The notes under the pieces were generated by a model, which worked only from the letters and a program-made list of their open reading frames with translations, had not been told where the DNA came from and did not search any database. DNA of 64,000 nucleotides from Pseudoscleropodium purum. Lineage: Eukaryota; Streptophyta; Bryopsida; Hypnales; Brachytheciaceae. Every line of letters starts with the position of its first letter. The first letter of the stretch is position 1. The stretch spans positions 4,032,501 through 4,096,500 of the forward strand of contig OZ017802.1 of assembly GCA_963969395.1 (NCBI GenBank), in the 5' to 3' direction. Shown here in pieces: positions 10,815-21,433 of this stretch. The translations under genes were made by a program, and so were the position numbers.

Positions 10815-11048
10815 CACTATAAGGAACCAAAGTTTATTGATGTCAAAAGGAACAAATTTTAGATGATATTGAAAAAAAAAATTTTTATGTCAACAATGAT
10901 GTCCAATATAACATCAATGGACATCATTGTTGACATAAAAACATAGGTTTGTTTTTTTGATGTCACCTCGAATGTCACCTAAAATCCATTTCTTTTGATG
11001 TCAATCCGTCATCTAAAACAAGGTTTGCTAATTTTGGTCCATTAGTTG
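10815..11048. mobile_element. Foldback MITE-like element 1 (CACTA-type ends)
   Basis: The ends are degenerate inverted repeats: it starts CACTATAAGGAACCAAAG and ends TTTTGGTCCATTAGTTG. Inside, 10882-10905 and 10918-10941 are perfect 24-bp inverted arms (TTTTTATGTCAACAATGATG...) around a 12-base loop, and the blocks outside these arms also pair imperfectly (TTGATGTCAAAAGG versus CTTTTGATGTCAA). It shares the TTTTATGTCAACAA word with the element at 12031. No coding capacity. A clear target duplication was not found. Confidence 0.65.
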
Positions 11049-12030
11049 ATGCTTAGGTGTCACTTAGTAACTCTAAGGTTTCAGGTAAATTTAATATTGC
11101 TTTTACATATTTGATTACTTCAGTAGAGACTACTTTGTTGCTTTCTAATGACGTTACTTGTATCAGCATTGAATGTCCCCATTCTAATGATGAGGTTTTG
11201 ATATCCAAGGCTATGAGTCTTTTAGCCATTAATGAAAGAAGATAGTACTACACTATGCTTATAAATGCAGTTTAGATTACTTCTGTTTATAATCTTGATG
11301 TAGTTAGTAATTACTCTACTTTGTCTATGTGTCCAATTCTAGACTATACCAATGCTTATTCTATAGATGACGATGATTTATTGGCAATGCTTGGTGACAT
11401 TGTTGATACTGGTCCCTATATTATATATGAGAACTCTAGCCAATCATGTGATGACAACAATGCTACTGATGTTGTAAGCGATTATTCTTCCTTGGCCATG
11501 TCTAGTCATTTTCTAAGTATCAACGAGATTGAATTTGAAAATGTTAGAAAAGGTAGTCGTCAACGTAGTGTTCATTCCAAGAATTAGGCATGTAGAGCCT
11601 CTGACAAGTTTTGTTGTTTCAAGGGCTTCTCTATTGTGTCTACGATTGGAGACTTTGCAAATGCTGAGGATATTGTTCCATTAGTAGACATGTTATAGCT
11701 TTTCATGTTACAAAAAGCCAAGAGAAATGGAGATTTGTATCTTCCAAAAACTTAGGGTCCTTCATCTCATTATTCATGTATTTTAATTGTTTCTTCTTGT
11801 GATTTTTATATATTCCAATTGTTTCTTTGTAATTTGTGAATGTACAATAATTCTAACCATTATCACATGGACGTGTCTTACAAGATTGTCAATATATGCT
11901 ACTCCTGACAAGCTTGGATTATTCTCTTAGTCAATCATTAAGAGCAACATTGAGTAAAAACTTCTTCTAAGTCAACTGTACCATTCAATATCTTGACCAA
12001 TCCAAACTTCCAACTCATAAAACTAGCAAT
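11049..12030 (+). other. Possibly decayed coding sequence; no intact gene
   Basis: Short plus-strand frames at 11057-11245 and 11321-11587 have balanced, acidic/serine-rich composition (for example a run of four aspartates near 11367) unlike the surrounding T-rich frames, and are separated by stops. They may be a decayed gene or transposon fragment. I recognise no family. The remainder is AT-rich with no features. Confidence 0.3.
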
Positions 12031-12240
12031 CACTAGGAGTCTGTGTTTTTTTGGATTTTTCCGTATTTAAGTTGACAAATTTTTTTAAACATTTAATATA
12101 ATAAGTCGTGTTTTTATGTCAACAAATATGTCCACTATAACATCAAGATGTTATAGTGAACATATTTGTTGACATAAAAACACTTGTTATATTAAATGTT
12201 TAAAAAAATCCGTCAACTTAAACATGAGTTTGTTCTAATG
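12031..12240. mobile_element. Foldback MITE-like element 2 with near-perfect ~77-bp arms
   Basis: The core is a long hairpin: left arm 12066-12144 and right arm 12147-12222 pair with only a few mismatches and one small indel around a 2-base loop. Outside it, CACTAGGAG (12031) and GTTCTAATG (ending 12240) look like degenerate inverted termini of the same kind as the neighbouring element at 10815. The TTTTTATGTCAACAAATATGTCC segment of the arm closely matches element 1. No ORF. The near-identity of the arms suggests a young or recently corrected element. Confidence 0.75.
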
Positions 12241-12680
12241 TAAGTAGATGAAGTTGTCATCCGTGTTGTGCAAGTAAGTTTGGAAAAACAAACTTTGAAA
12301 AATGATGTGCTCTCCTTAAATAAAGTAAAGCAGATGTTGGCCTCTAATCAAACTTTTATTCAAAATCCATCTGGTTTAAATAGGCTATTTGTTTACTTTT
12401 GCGCTTGAAACTTTTTTGTTAACGGCGGAAGAAAGCTAAAAGACTACAAGAGCAATTTGTTTGAGGTTTACATGGATCTTATTGGAGATGAGTTTTTAAG
12501 GTGAATTCTTTTATCCTTACATTGTTTTTTGTTAGAGTAATAGGGTTAGAGAGTTGCGGTTTTGCAAAGATTGAAGTTTAGTCTTGCAATGCAATCTCCC
12601 AATTAGGCTCGCAACTTCTTTTTGGAGTAGATAGTAAGCTAGTCAATTTTGTAGTAAGTGATTACTTTTTGTCTCCTCAT
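12241..12680. other. AT-rich stretch between MITE-like elements
   Basis: No gene or repeat could be recognised; only short chance frames are present. Confidence 0.4.
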
Positions 12681-12897
12681 CACTATAAAAAACCCACATT
12701 TAGATGACAAGTCTTGATTTTTTTTAACAAACATTAGATGTCCAATGCAACAAATCCATATTTTTATGTTAAGATTGATGTTACATTGAATGTTCTTATT
12801 GACAAAAAAAAAACATGGGTTTGTTGCATTGAATGTCCACTAAAATCTATCAAGAAAAGTTAGGGCTTGTCACCAAAAATGTGGATTTCTAATAGTG
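12681..12897. mobile_element. Foldback MITE-like element 3 (CACTA-type ends)
   Basis: The start CACTATAAAAAACCCACATTT and end AAATGTGGATTTCTAATAGTG are inverted repeats of about 21 bp with few mismatches. Internal arms also pair (CCAATGCAACAAATCCATAT near 12751 against CATGGGTTTGTTGCATTG near 12813). Length is 217 bp. The three bases outside (CAT left, TAT right) do not form an exact duplication. No coding capacity. Confidence 0.7.
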
Positions 12898-13600
12898 TAT
12901 ATTCTCACCTAGATTGTGGAAGAATTGGAAGGTTGACGTGTGGTGTTACAATTTGGAGAGTTTGAAGAAACCTGTAAAATGCTACAATATTGATGTCATT
13001 TCCACTTACAAGTCCCTCATTTTACACTAGCCTATATTTGATCCAATTGATACTATTCATCCACTATTTTTGACCCCTCTATTTCAATTAAGGCCTTTTG
13101 ATGTAGTATGATTTTCTCACAATGCTATTGGTAGGAACATATTGAGTGACATTATGAGGACACTTGTTGAGGTTGTTCCTACTTTGAAATCGAAAAAAAT
13201 CACTAACAAAAGGAGTAGGGCTACTAGTATCACACGAATGGAAGAGGCTAGTGTCTTGCGGGAGAAGGAAATGACTGTAACAAGTTACAAGGATTCAAAG
13301 TCCTATGGCAAGTGTAGTTCGCATTTTGCCTACTTCACAAAACACCCAGAACTATAGTATAAAGGTTCAATCTCCAAGGAATGATCAAATAGTCTAACGT
13401 AATGTGACTAGAGTCACTTGTATTAATAAGACTAATCGTTCAATGTCGATTCTAAAGGGAAATAACATTAACATAACCCATTGTTTTTAAGAATTGGAAT
13501 CACTCAATTATCCAATAACTAATTTCTGTTTAACACATATGGATGCACAATACAAGTATGAAGTCTCAGTCTTATCCTAGTGTGTTGGTTCAAACAAGAA
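12898..13600 (+). other. Intergenic stretch with one short unexplained frame
   Basis: A 71-codon frame at 13142-13357 has a charged, lysine/arginine/serine-rich composition unlike noise, but has no ATG start and no recognised motif. It could be a degraded transposon or gene exon. Nothing else is supported. Confidence 0.3.
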
Positions 13601-14420
13601 GTATGCTTAAGCGAAGGGAAACATTAACATATAGCTTTAAACAAACAAATCTTCAATTCCCTATTGCATTCGCTTAAAGCGTAGGCTCACAATATCCGCT
13701 TTTAGCATCACTCATCATTCATCAAACTACAAATTAGTATAATAATTCATCACACTTCAGTGTCTCAATACTTGGCTTATAGCATCCTTCAATTAAAGTA
13801 CTTTAAGCCGTTCTAACACCACAGTTAACTGTACACTCCCTCAACCAATCAGTGCACTGTAACATTCTCTCACAACTTTAAACTTTATATAATTCATTAC
13901 AAATGCTTCAAAGCAGTATCTCAACAATAGACTCCTACAGTTGTTTAAGCATATATCACTCCATGATTGGCTTAAAGCAACTACACATTAATCATCATAC
14001 AATACTCAGCTTTAAGCCATAATGTAATCCAGTCTATACGCTTGAAGCGGACTTCCAATCAGTAAACACAAGGTACATCACTTAAGCGGCCATCACTGCA
14101 CCGTAACATCATACACTTAAGCAAACCCATACTGACTCCATCAATCAGCCAAGACATCACATCAGACTGCTTAAAGCTACAACTCAACTTCCACTCAATT
14201 GTTTTGCTTCAAGCCTCAATGAATTTACACAATGCTTAAGCAATTTCACAATTATAATTTATAACATCAAAGTTAAATTACAACAGCAACAACAGCTTTA
14301 AGCACTCAAATATACAAATTCCTCTTCACAAGAGATTACACAGCAATCAACTATGCCCAATTACTGGGACTTACACACAATTATCAAATATATGCTTAAA
14401 ACTTTATTACAAAAATATTG
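13601..14420. repeat. Cluster of dispersed GCTT(N)AAGC quasi-palindromic words
   Basis: Within about 820 bases the words GCTTAAGC, GCTTTAAGC, GCTTAAAGC, GCTTCAAGC, GCTTGAAGC and one-mismatch relatives recur about 17 times, for example at 13605, 13672, 13775, 13905, 13971, 14009, 14040, 14212 and 14242. Sequence between the words is non-repetitive and A/C-rich. The cluster fades after 14420, though single words recur near 15465-15500 and 15745. This is not a simple tandem repeat. Confidence 0.65.
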
Positions 14421-15980
14421 AACAACAGTTCAACTAGAACACATACTCACACAAACACACACACACACATACGACTAAACACAACAGTGAAAAGTGAATG
14501 AAGAAGAAGAGCTATAAGCCATATAATGCCGGCCAAGGTATCCCTTCAAATCAAACTCGATTAAACCGTTAATAACTAAAAACTCTTGCACTTCCTGGAA
14601 TCCCACGGCAATATTAAAAATCAATAACAATTGATCACCTATCACCATGAGTTTCTATAACCAAGTCTAATTTGATCTCCATTCACACATAAAACCAAAA
14701 AAATTGTTTATTGAACAAATTTACATGCTTACAGCAAGTATAGTAAAAAAATAATTGATCTGTCTATTTAAGTGCTGCAATATGTCATTTTTAGACATAG
14801 AATTTCTTTTAAAGAATTTTACGCTAATGAAGTTCTCCATAAAGTTGATGTGAAGGTTTGTTAATTCAAGCATTGATGCTTAAAATCTTCATAAGGATGC
14901 AAATATTTAGTGCACTCTGGCATTTGACCTTTAGTGTCTGGAATTGGTATAATTGGGAATGTTTATTTGTGAGCATCTATGTGACTAATGTGTTTTTTTA
15001 TGTTTGCAAGTGAGTAATGTTTTGAAAGTTGGCAATGATGCTTCTGTTTCTATTTTGAAAAGGAATTGAAGGGCGACTAGGGGCGTGGTTGGCAATAGCA
15101 AGCCTATTTCAAGACCTATTAGCAATGAGATGACGAGAATTGTGACTGCCAATGAAGAGAAGCTAAGGCATTTTTTCAAGGAGAATAGTAACCTTCAAAT
15201 AATCGATTTGGAGATTAACAAAATAGATTCACAATTCACAACTACAGAGATTTTAAAGAGCTTGGGGCATGTCCGATTTCTATCAAATTAGTGTAAGATG
15301 TTAGTTTGAATTAGAAGTTCTTGCATGTTAGTCAAGCTTTTTTTAGCCAAGTTTTGTCCTACAAGGTTTTCTTGGTTGAGTTTTTAATGATGGTCTTTGA
15401 TTTAAACATGATTTTATACCACATACAACGGAAATTGATTTTTCCAAGACATTTTCAATAGTATTGCTTAAATTTTTACGACTCAATTGCTTAAGTATAT
15501 GGCGTGCACATTAGCAATTTGTTTACTTTTGGTAGCCTTTCGTTTTATCCAAGTTTGACACTATGATTTTAAGATTGGATTTGTCACTCAAGGAGGACTA
15601 AATTTATCCTCCATTTGGATTCAAGAGTTTGCTTAACTTTTTTAGTTTCTTTAATCTTAACACCCAACAATCACTACATAACAGTCATACCAATTGACTT
15701 AAATGCAATCCCATGGATGAGAATTTAAGTGAATGAAACGAGCCAACTGCTTAAAAAACAAACTCATTGTACCGTTGATTAGTAATAGTGTCTAGCATTG
15801 GTTATAGTACCTAGCACTTTAACGAGTGCCTAGAGTTGTAATCAGTGCCAAGTATTGTGAGGGATGCTTTATACTCTATAATGGAGTTTGTTTTTCTATA
15901 GGACAAGGCTTCAAGAGTGTTTAACAGATGAAAGTGCTATCCAAGTGTAATTATTAGTGTTTTAATTAGAAGTTCAGTAA
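14421..15980. other. AT-rich stretch with an AC microsatellite and one short frame
   Basis: An (AC)n tract lies at about 14452-14470. A 68-codon plus-strand frame at 15085-15291 (charged, no recognised domain, no ATG at its listed start) may be a decayed coding piece. No gene is supported. Confidence 0.3.
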
Positions 15981-16212
15981 CACTAGTAGGAGCCTGTGTT
16001 TTTTTTTATGTATCACTATGACAAGCATATTTTCAAGAACATGAAGGCTATGATTTTGTTTTGGTAGCTGTAGTTGAAATTGAAGAGGACATAGCAAAAA
16101 ACATGTTGAAGTAGCAATGATAATATGTTGATGATGCCTGCAACAAAGATGTTCAATGCGACATGACAAAGGACATGTCTGCGTTATTTAAAACATCCTC
16201 AGTAACGTAGTG
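15981..16212. mobile_element. Possible further CACTA-type foldback remnant
   Basis: It starts CACTAGTAGGAGCCTGTGTTTT, closely resembling the outer end of element 2 at 12031 (CACTAGGAGTCTGTGTTTT). A weak inverted counterpart (CATCC..AGTAACGTAGTG) ends at about 16212. The interior does not visibly fold. Truncated or degenerate. Confidence 0.35.
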
Positions 16213-16840
16213 CTACCACCCTAGCAATCAAGGTTGTTTTCACTGTGGATAACTCTGGTAAAAAGGGACTAGGGCTAGGTAAAACACTACCCCCAATTAG
16301 AAAACATAAAATAAGGGCAGGTACTACCTATAATAATCCAGAATACATGCATGGAGGAATGCAATAGTAGGACTTCAATAACATTTTTAGAATGAGTGCA
16401 TATATGTAATTTTGAAATAGCTTGAACAAGAGAAGAAGACTTTGGTAAAGGTGAGGAATGTATTGTTATTTTTGTTTTAAACATAAATTAGTTTCCGTAG
16501 AGAGCATGTTCAAGGAAAAGTGGTTCGTGTTTGTATGAAGCAATAACAGTTGAGGTCTACAAAAGAACATTATTTGCAAACTAGGACCAAAGTTTAAAAT
16601 CATTGGGATTCAAATCACTTCACTAATTGATAGCGCTATTAAGTCGTATTAGGTAGAGACAATGTTTGTAGGTGGTATTGTTCCAATAGTACCATGTCTA
16701 ATACAAACACTACATATGAGGTGGCAATTTTTTTTACATGAATGAGTCTAGGAGTTTTTGTTAATAGTAAGAGAAGGTATCGGTGAAATTGTCCACTTAC
16801 GTACGTAAAGAACTACAAGATGTTGATTTCAAAATATGTA
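16213..16840. other. AT-rich stretch, nothing recognised
   Basis: I find no gene, RNA gene or recognisable repeat here. Confidence 0.4.
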
Positions 16841-17042
16841 GAGAAAATTTTTATATTTTTTGGAATTGCACAACATATAGGAAAAACAAGTATGTAGAAA
16901 GAAGTTGAGAATCATTTTGAATACTAAATTTTTAAGAATTTAATTATAAAATTGAAAAATTAAAATTCCAACAGTGGTTATGTAGTCATAAGCAATCAAC
17001 ATCAGATGTGTTCATTTTTCCCAAATAATATTAAAAATTGAG
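16841..17042 (-). repeat. Fragment of TTAA-family element (subfamily B) interrupted by the next copy
   Basis: Sequence from about 16841 (GGAATTGCACAACATATAGG, then GAGAATCATTTTGAATACTAAA, then AATTGAAAAATTAAAATTCCAA) matches the inside of the minus-oriented copy at 28611-29543. It stops at AAAAATTGAG directly before the TTAA of the copy at 17043, suggesting that copy landed inside this one. Confidence 0.6.
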
Positions 17043-17937
17043 TTAATTCCTAAAGGACTAAGGCCATTTTTTTGACAAAAAACACTCAAAACTACCATTT
17101 TTATAGCAAAAGGTAAAAAAAATATTTAATTCGTTTTATTTTGGGATCTAACCATAGGATCTTACACCAAACTAGTATGAAAATGTGTGGAAGAAAATTT
17201 CAAGGTTTTTGACCTTATAGATTGCAAGATATCTAAGTTTAAAGTGGAAAAAACAAGTTTTTCAATACGTTGCAGGACTAGATTTTTTGACTTTGAACAT
17301 TCTTAACTTTAATTTTTTGCACTACAAAATTTTGTGCTTCAAATCTTTATGGTATAAAATAGAGTTGAGAATTTAGGAAAAATCCAAAATATTGAAAAAA
17401 ACTTAATTTTTATTCTTTAAAAAATTGTTAAGTAGAAGTAAGTAAGAGATAGAAGGAAAATCTCAATTATTAATAGCTCAAGAATAGAATTAAAATGTAC
17501 TAATTCCAATGATGAAAATGTTCTAGCAAGCAAGATAAACCATGTGGACCTTTTCTTTTGAAAAATTGTAAAATTGCATTTAGAAATGAATCCTTCAAGT
17601 TAATTTTTGAAGAAAATGCTCTAATTGCTCAAAAAACAAGATTGTCCATAACTTTCACATAAAAAATCCAAACCAAATGAACCAAAGCTGTACATGTACA
17701 CAAAAATATTATGTATGAGGAAATTTTTTTTAAATATAAAATTAAAAATTCTGAATTTTTTTTGTTGCCTCCCATCCCTATTATGAGCTTATTTGGGCAC
17801 ATTTTTTTCCCCATGAAGTTAATGCATTTTTGTATCTTCAAAAAAAAATTTCAAAAAAGAAGGAAAAAATTTGAGCTCATAGGTACCTGCCCAAAATCCC
17901 ATTTGTCTTCAAGAAATAGTGGTCTTTCAGGGCTTAA
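17043..17937 (-). mobile_element. TTAA-flanked ~0.9-kb element, subfamily C, copy 1
   Basis: It begins TTAATTCCTAAAGGACTA and ends GTGGTCTTTCAGGGCTTAA, i.e. mutated versions of the family termini TTAACCCCTAAAGGACC / GGTCCTTTAGGGGTTAA. Oriented opposite to the copy at 21434: its right part (GACAAATGGGATTTTGGGCAGG read on the minus strand) is the left part of that copy. AT-rich and non-coding; small frames such as 17711-17998 cross the element boundary and are not conserved between copies. Confidence 0.75.
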
Positions 17938-18230
17938 TTCCATTTTAAACATACTATTAATTTGGATTAAATTTCTACCTCATACCTTCTTCTATTGAAT
18001 AATGTTCAAATGCATAAAAATTTAATGTTTTTGAATTAATTTTTTTCTTCTAAGACTCTCAACTGAATTCTATACCATAAAGATTAATAACTCAAAACTT
18101 AGTACTACACATGTGCGGGATTAGCTTCAAAATTACAAATGTTCAAAGTCAAACAAGCTAATCCCGCACTGTATAGAGAAAATTGTTTTCCCTACAACAA
18201 ACGCAGATATTTTACAAAATGAGCACTCAT
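17938..18230 (+). repeat. Fragment of TTAA-family element (subfamily C)
   Basis: ATTCCATTTTAAACATACTATTAAT... through TACCATAAAGATTAATAACTCAAAACTTAGTACTAC and GTTCAAAGTCAAA to CAAACGCAGATATTTTACAAAA matches the 3' half of the copy at 21434-22361. It contains a perfect 15-bp inverted repeat (18113-18127 with 18155-18169, GTGCGGGATTAGCTT). No right terminus was found. Confidence 0.55.
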
Positions 18231-19840
18231 AAATTATTAAATATTATCCACGCATTCACATATTAATAAGGTGTGAGGTCCAACATTGCATGTGGGAAAA
18301 AAACAAATTTTTTTTGGTTATATTTCAAAATAAATAAATTCTGAAGTACTCACTATTTTAATAAATTATTTTAAGAGTGATGTGTTTTTGAAGTGTTGCT
18401 TCAACATTGAACATTTGATTTTGATGATGAATGATTATGATTCTTCAATTCAACATTTTGTGCAAAGGTGTTCACTACAAATCTTCATTTTCTATTGTTG
18501 AGGGCTCTTTTAAATTAGTATGATATAAAATACATCTTGTAGGAAAAATCACAATAGACATTTGATTTTTAAAATATTACAAGATAGATGTTACAAGATA
18601 TTACAAGATATATAATACATTTAAAGAAATTGAGAAAATTCTTAGAGCTTACAATTTTAGTTGGTACCAACATTTTGGATTTGACCTAGGACAAATGAAT
18701 GATAGAAAGACTACAGATGACTTGCACATATTAACAAGGGGTTAAGATTTGACAGCAAGTGAATTTCTAGAAATTCTTGGGGGCTATGGTAAAACGGTAA
18801 CCACATATAAAAAAATAAGTGAAAGCAAACCATGTAGCATTTTTTTCAAGAAAGAGCACTTGCATTAGCATTTGAGTAATATGGCACTCAAAGAGGATGA
18901 AGTGGCATGCCACGTTAGTATGCTTTAATGCCATTTTAGAACTTTAACATTGTCATAATAGACGTCAGCTAAGATGTCATGTGTTACATGTAGATGTTTT
19001 TTGTGATGTCAATAGAGACATCCTTTGTGACGTCGAGATGTTTTTCATGATGTCAATTGAGACATCCTTTATAACGTCCGGATGTTTTTTGTAAGACAAC
19101 ATCATATTCAATATAATATTTAGATTTGGAATTTTGTTTTTAATAATAAAAAATTACATTTTGGATGTCCCATATAGTTTGTCTTCCCTCCTATAGCCCC
19201 TCTTGAATAAATAACTTTGCCTTCTCATGTCAAAATACTTATAATAAGGCTTTTCAAGTCATTCAATATTATTGCCAATACGGCTTATTGTGTATAATGT
19301 ATGGCATATTGTGTATGGTATATAATGTATTGTATATGGCATACATCTAAGCTAACATTAGAATTCATGTCTCAAGAAACATCTTAGAAAATGTCTAGAG
19401 GTCAAAATTGATGTTGCTAAAAACATTATTCAAATTCTTATGAACATCTAAATTGATGTTATTGAAAACAGTATGAAGTTTTTTTTAAAACATGACATCA
19501 ACTACCACTTCATTTTCAAGTCAGATGAAAAACAAATCCTATGTAGCATTGCCTGCTTGCGTGGTGCTTATGTGGCTACCACATGGCACACTTTGAGCAC
19601 TTTTTTTAACCATGTTTATTGTGATGTTTCTCTAAAAACATGACATGTTTTTTTAGATTTCTTGTGTTTTTTCCACGTCGATCTTGACAAATTTTTTTGA
19701 GCATCCACAGTCCACATGCCTAATGTTTCACTAAACATCTACACACGTTACTATAGATGTCTAAAAAAAACACTTTTCTTCTAGTATAAGCAAGGGAAAT
19801 CAGAATAAGAGAGATTTTGCTATTTAATAAATATAATGAT
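18231..19840. other. AT-rich stretch with short tandem repeats
   Basis: No gene. Between about 18992 and 19095 there are two and a third tandem units of 44-45 bp (GATGTTTTT.GTGATGTCAAT then AGAGACATCC then AACGTC), rich in the GATGTC word also seen in the MITE-like elements at 10815 and 12031. Positions 19600-19790 hold more ATGTCT/AAACAT words, ending AAAAAAAACACTTTTCTTCTAGTA, which may be a decayed foldback end. Confidence 0.45.
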
Positions 19841-20770
19841 TTAACCCCTATAGGTCAAAATTGCATTTTTTTGGCAACATAGCAATTTTAGGCAGCTCAC
19901 TACAAATGGAGTTTTTAGTTTTTTTTGCTGAAATTTTCACACATGTGACCAAGGAGTAGCTTTAAGGCCCAACAATTTTCATAACTTTTGCTATATGATT
20001 CAAAAGTTAATGCATGATATGTAATTTTCTATACTTGGTGGGCAGCCCAAAAATTTCTTTAAAAATGATTTTCTCCAAAAATAAAAATTTGAAATTGATT
20101 TTTTAGATTTATATATATGTGGAAAGCTTTGAGTCATTCGATTTTGATTTACAAGATGAAAGTTATGAAGTGTTCTAGTTTGCAAGTAGTCATGGATTCC
20201 CTACTCAAAAATAAACTTTAGAGTCTTTTCTTTAACTCAATTTTTAATATTTTTTGAAAAAAATAAAAAGATATGATGTAGATTGTTTATTACTACATTA
20301 CCATCATTGGAATTGGAATTTTTCAATTCCATAATTAAATTCTTAACAATTGAATGTCTTGAATCACTTTGTACTTTTTTTTGTTTACTATTCTTTTCAT
20401 ATATGTTGTGCATTTCCAAATGTTCTAAAAAATTTCAAGCATATAGCCAACTTGCCTTGAAGAATGAATCCAAAGAGTAGCCATCATTTTGGACATTTTT
20501 TCATACAAATGTGACCTTGTGAAGTGCAATTGCTTGTATTTTCACAAGGTCAAAAAAATGGTTTTTGTTACTTTAAACATTAATATCTTGCAATCTACAT
20601 GGTGGAAAATTCTGAAATTTTTTTCACATCTTTTCAAACTAGTTTACTACAAGATCCTACAGTTACATGTGTTCAAAAAGGTTATTCATCTAAAGTTTGA
20701 TGCTTGTATCACAAATGGCAGTTTTGGAGCATTTTTGGTGAAAACATAGTCTCCGACCTTTAGGGGTTAA
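19841..20770 (+). mobile_element. TTAA-flanked ~0.93-kb element, subfamily B, copy 2
   Basis: It starts TTAACCCCTATAGGTCAAAATTG and ends CCGACCTTTAGGGGTTAA, so the terminal 14-16 bases are inverted. 930 bp. Internal landmarks shared with 32246 and 60460: a TAGCTTTAAGG block near the left, GATTTACAAGATGAAAGTTATGAAG in the middle, and ATATCTTGCAATCTACATGG near the right. The 86-codon frame at 20489-20749 lies within the conserved right module; it is open here and partly in other copies but has no known motif. Confidence 0.85.
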
Positions 20771-21433
20771 TTCAAAGAAAGATAAAAATAAATAAATAAA
20801 TATTGGTAATTAGAAATAAATAGAGCATAAATTGTGATAAATAAAATTATGAAATATAGTTGAATTGAAATAAATAAGTCTCTTTAGCCTTCAATTCACA
20901 TTTAATAAACATCTAAATTAGCTCTTATATGTATCTAAAAAAGAGAACAAAATAGTATATAAAAAGGAAATAAGGAAAGAAATTTCAATGTGATTTAAAG
21001 GTAGTTGAATCAATGTATAAAGTCAAAGTAAGAATTTTGAAGAAGATGGTAAAGAATCATTGAAGACCAAAGTTTGACCATGTAAAGCCTACAATAATAA
21101 AATTGTTTTATTGGTAGTGGTGAATCTATATTTGATAATATACAAATGTAATTTAATCTAATCAAAGTATACAACCCTATAGTTGTAGGATAAGGCTAGT
21201 AGGAAATAATTTTTAAAATAGATGCCAAAATTTTAGGAAAATTATTTTTCCAAGAAACAAAAAGTTTGTATGTTAAAAAAGGAACATTGGCAAAAAATTA
21301 TATTTTAAGCATCTCTCCAAATCTTATTTTTTGAAAACAAATATTTATTCAACAAAAAGGTACTGACTCTACCCTATACATATGATAGTCTAATTAGCAC
21401 AACCTAGTTCTTTGTAATAGATGTAAATATATA
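20771..21433. other. AT-rich spacer between TTAA-family copies
   Basis: A-rich sequence including AATAAATAAATAAAT near 20795. No gene or recognised repeat. Confidence 0.45.

Noticed and set aside
13601..14420. Tandem satellite explanation for the GCTTAAGC words
   Set aside because: Spacing is irregular and the spacers do not align with each other.
20489..20749. 86-codon frame, similar to 28634-28846, as a possible transposase remnant
   Set aside because: Both lie in the shared right module of the TTAA family, so the likeness is expected at DNA level; other copies are broken in this frame and no transposase motif is visible.
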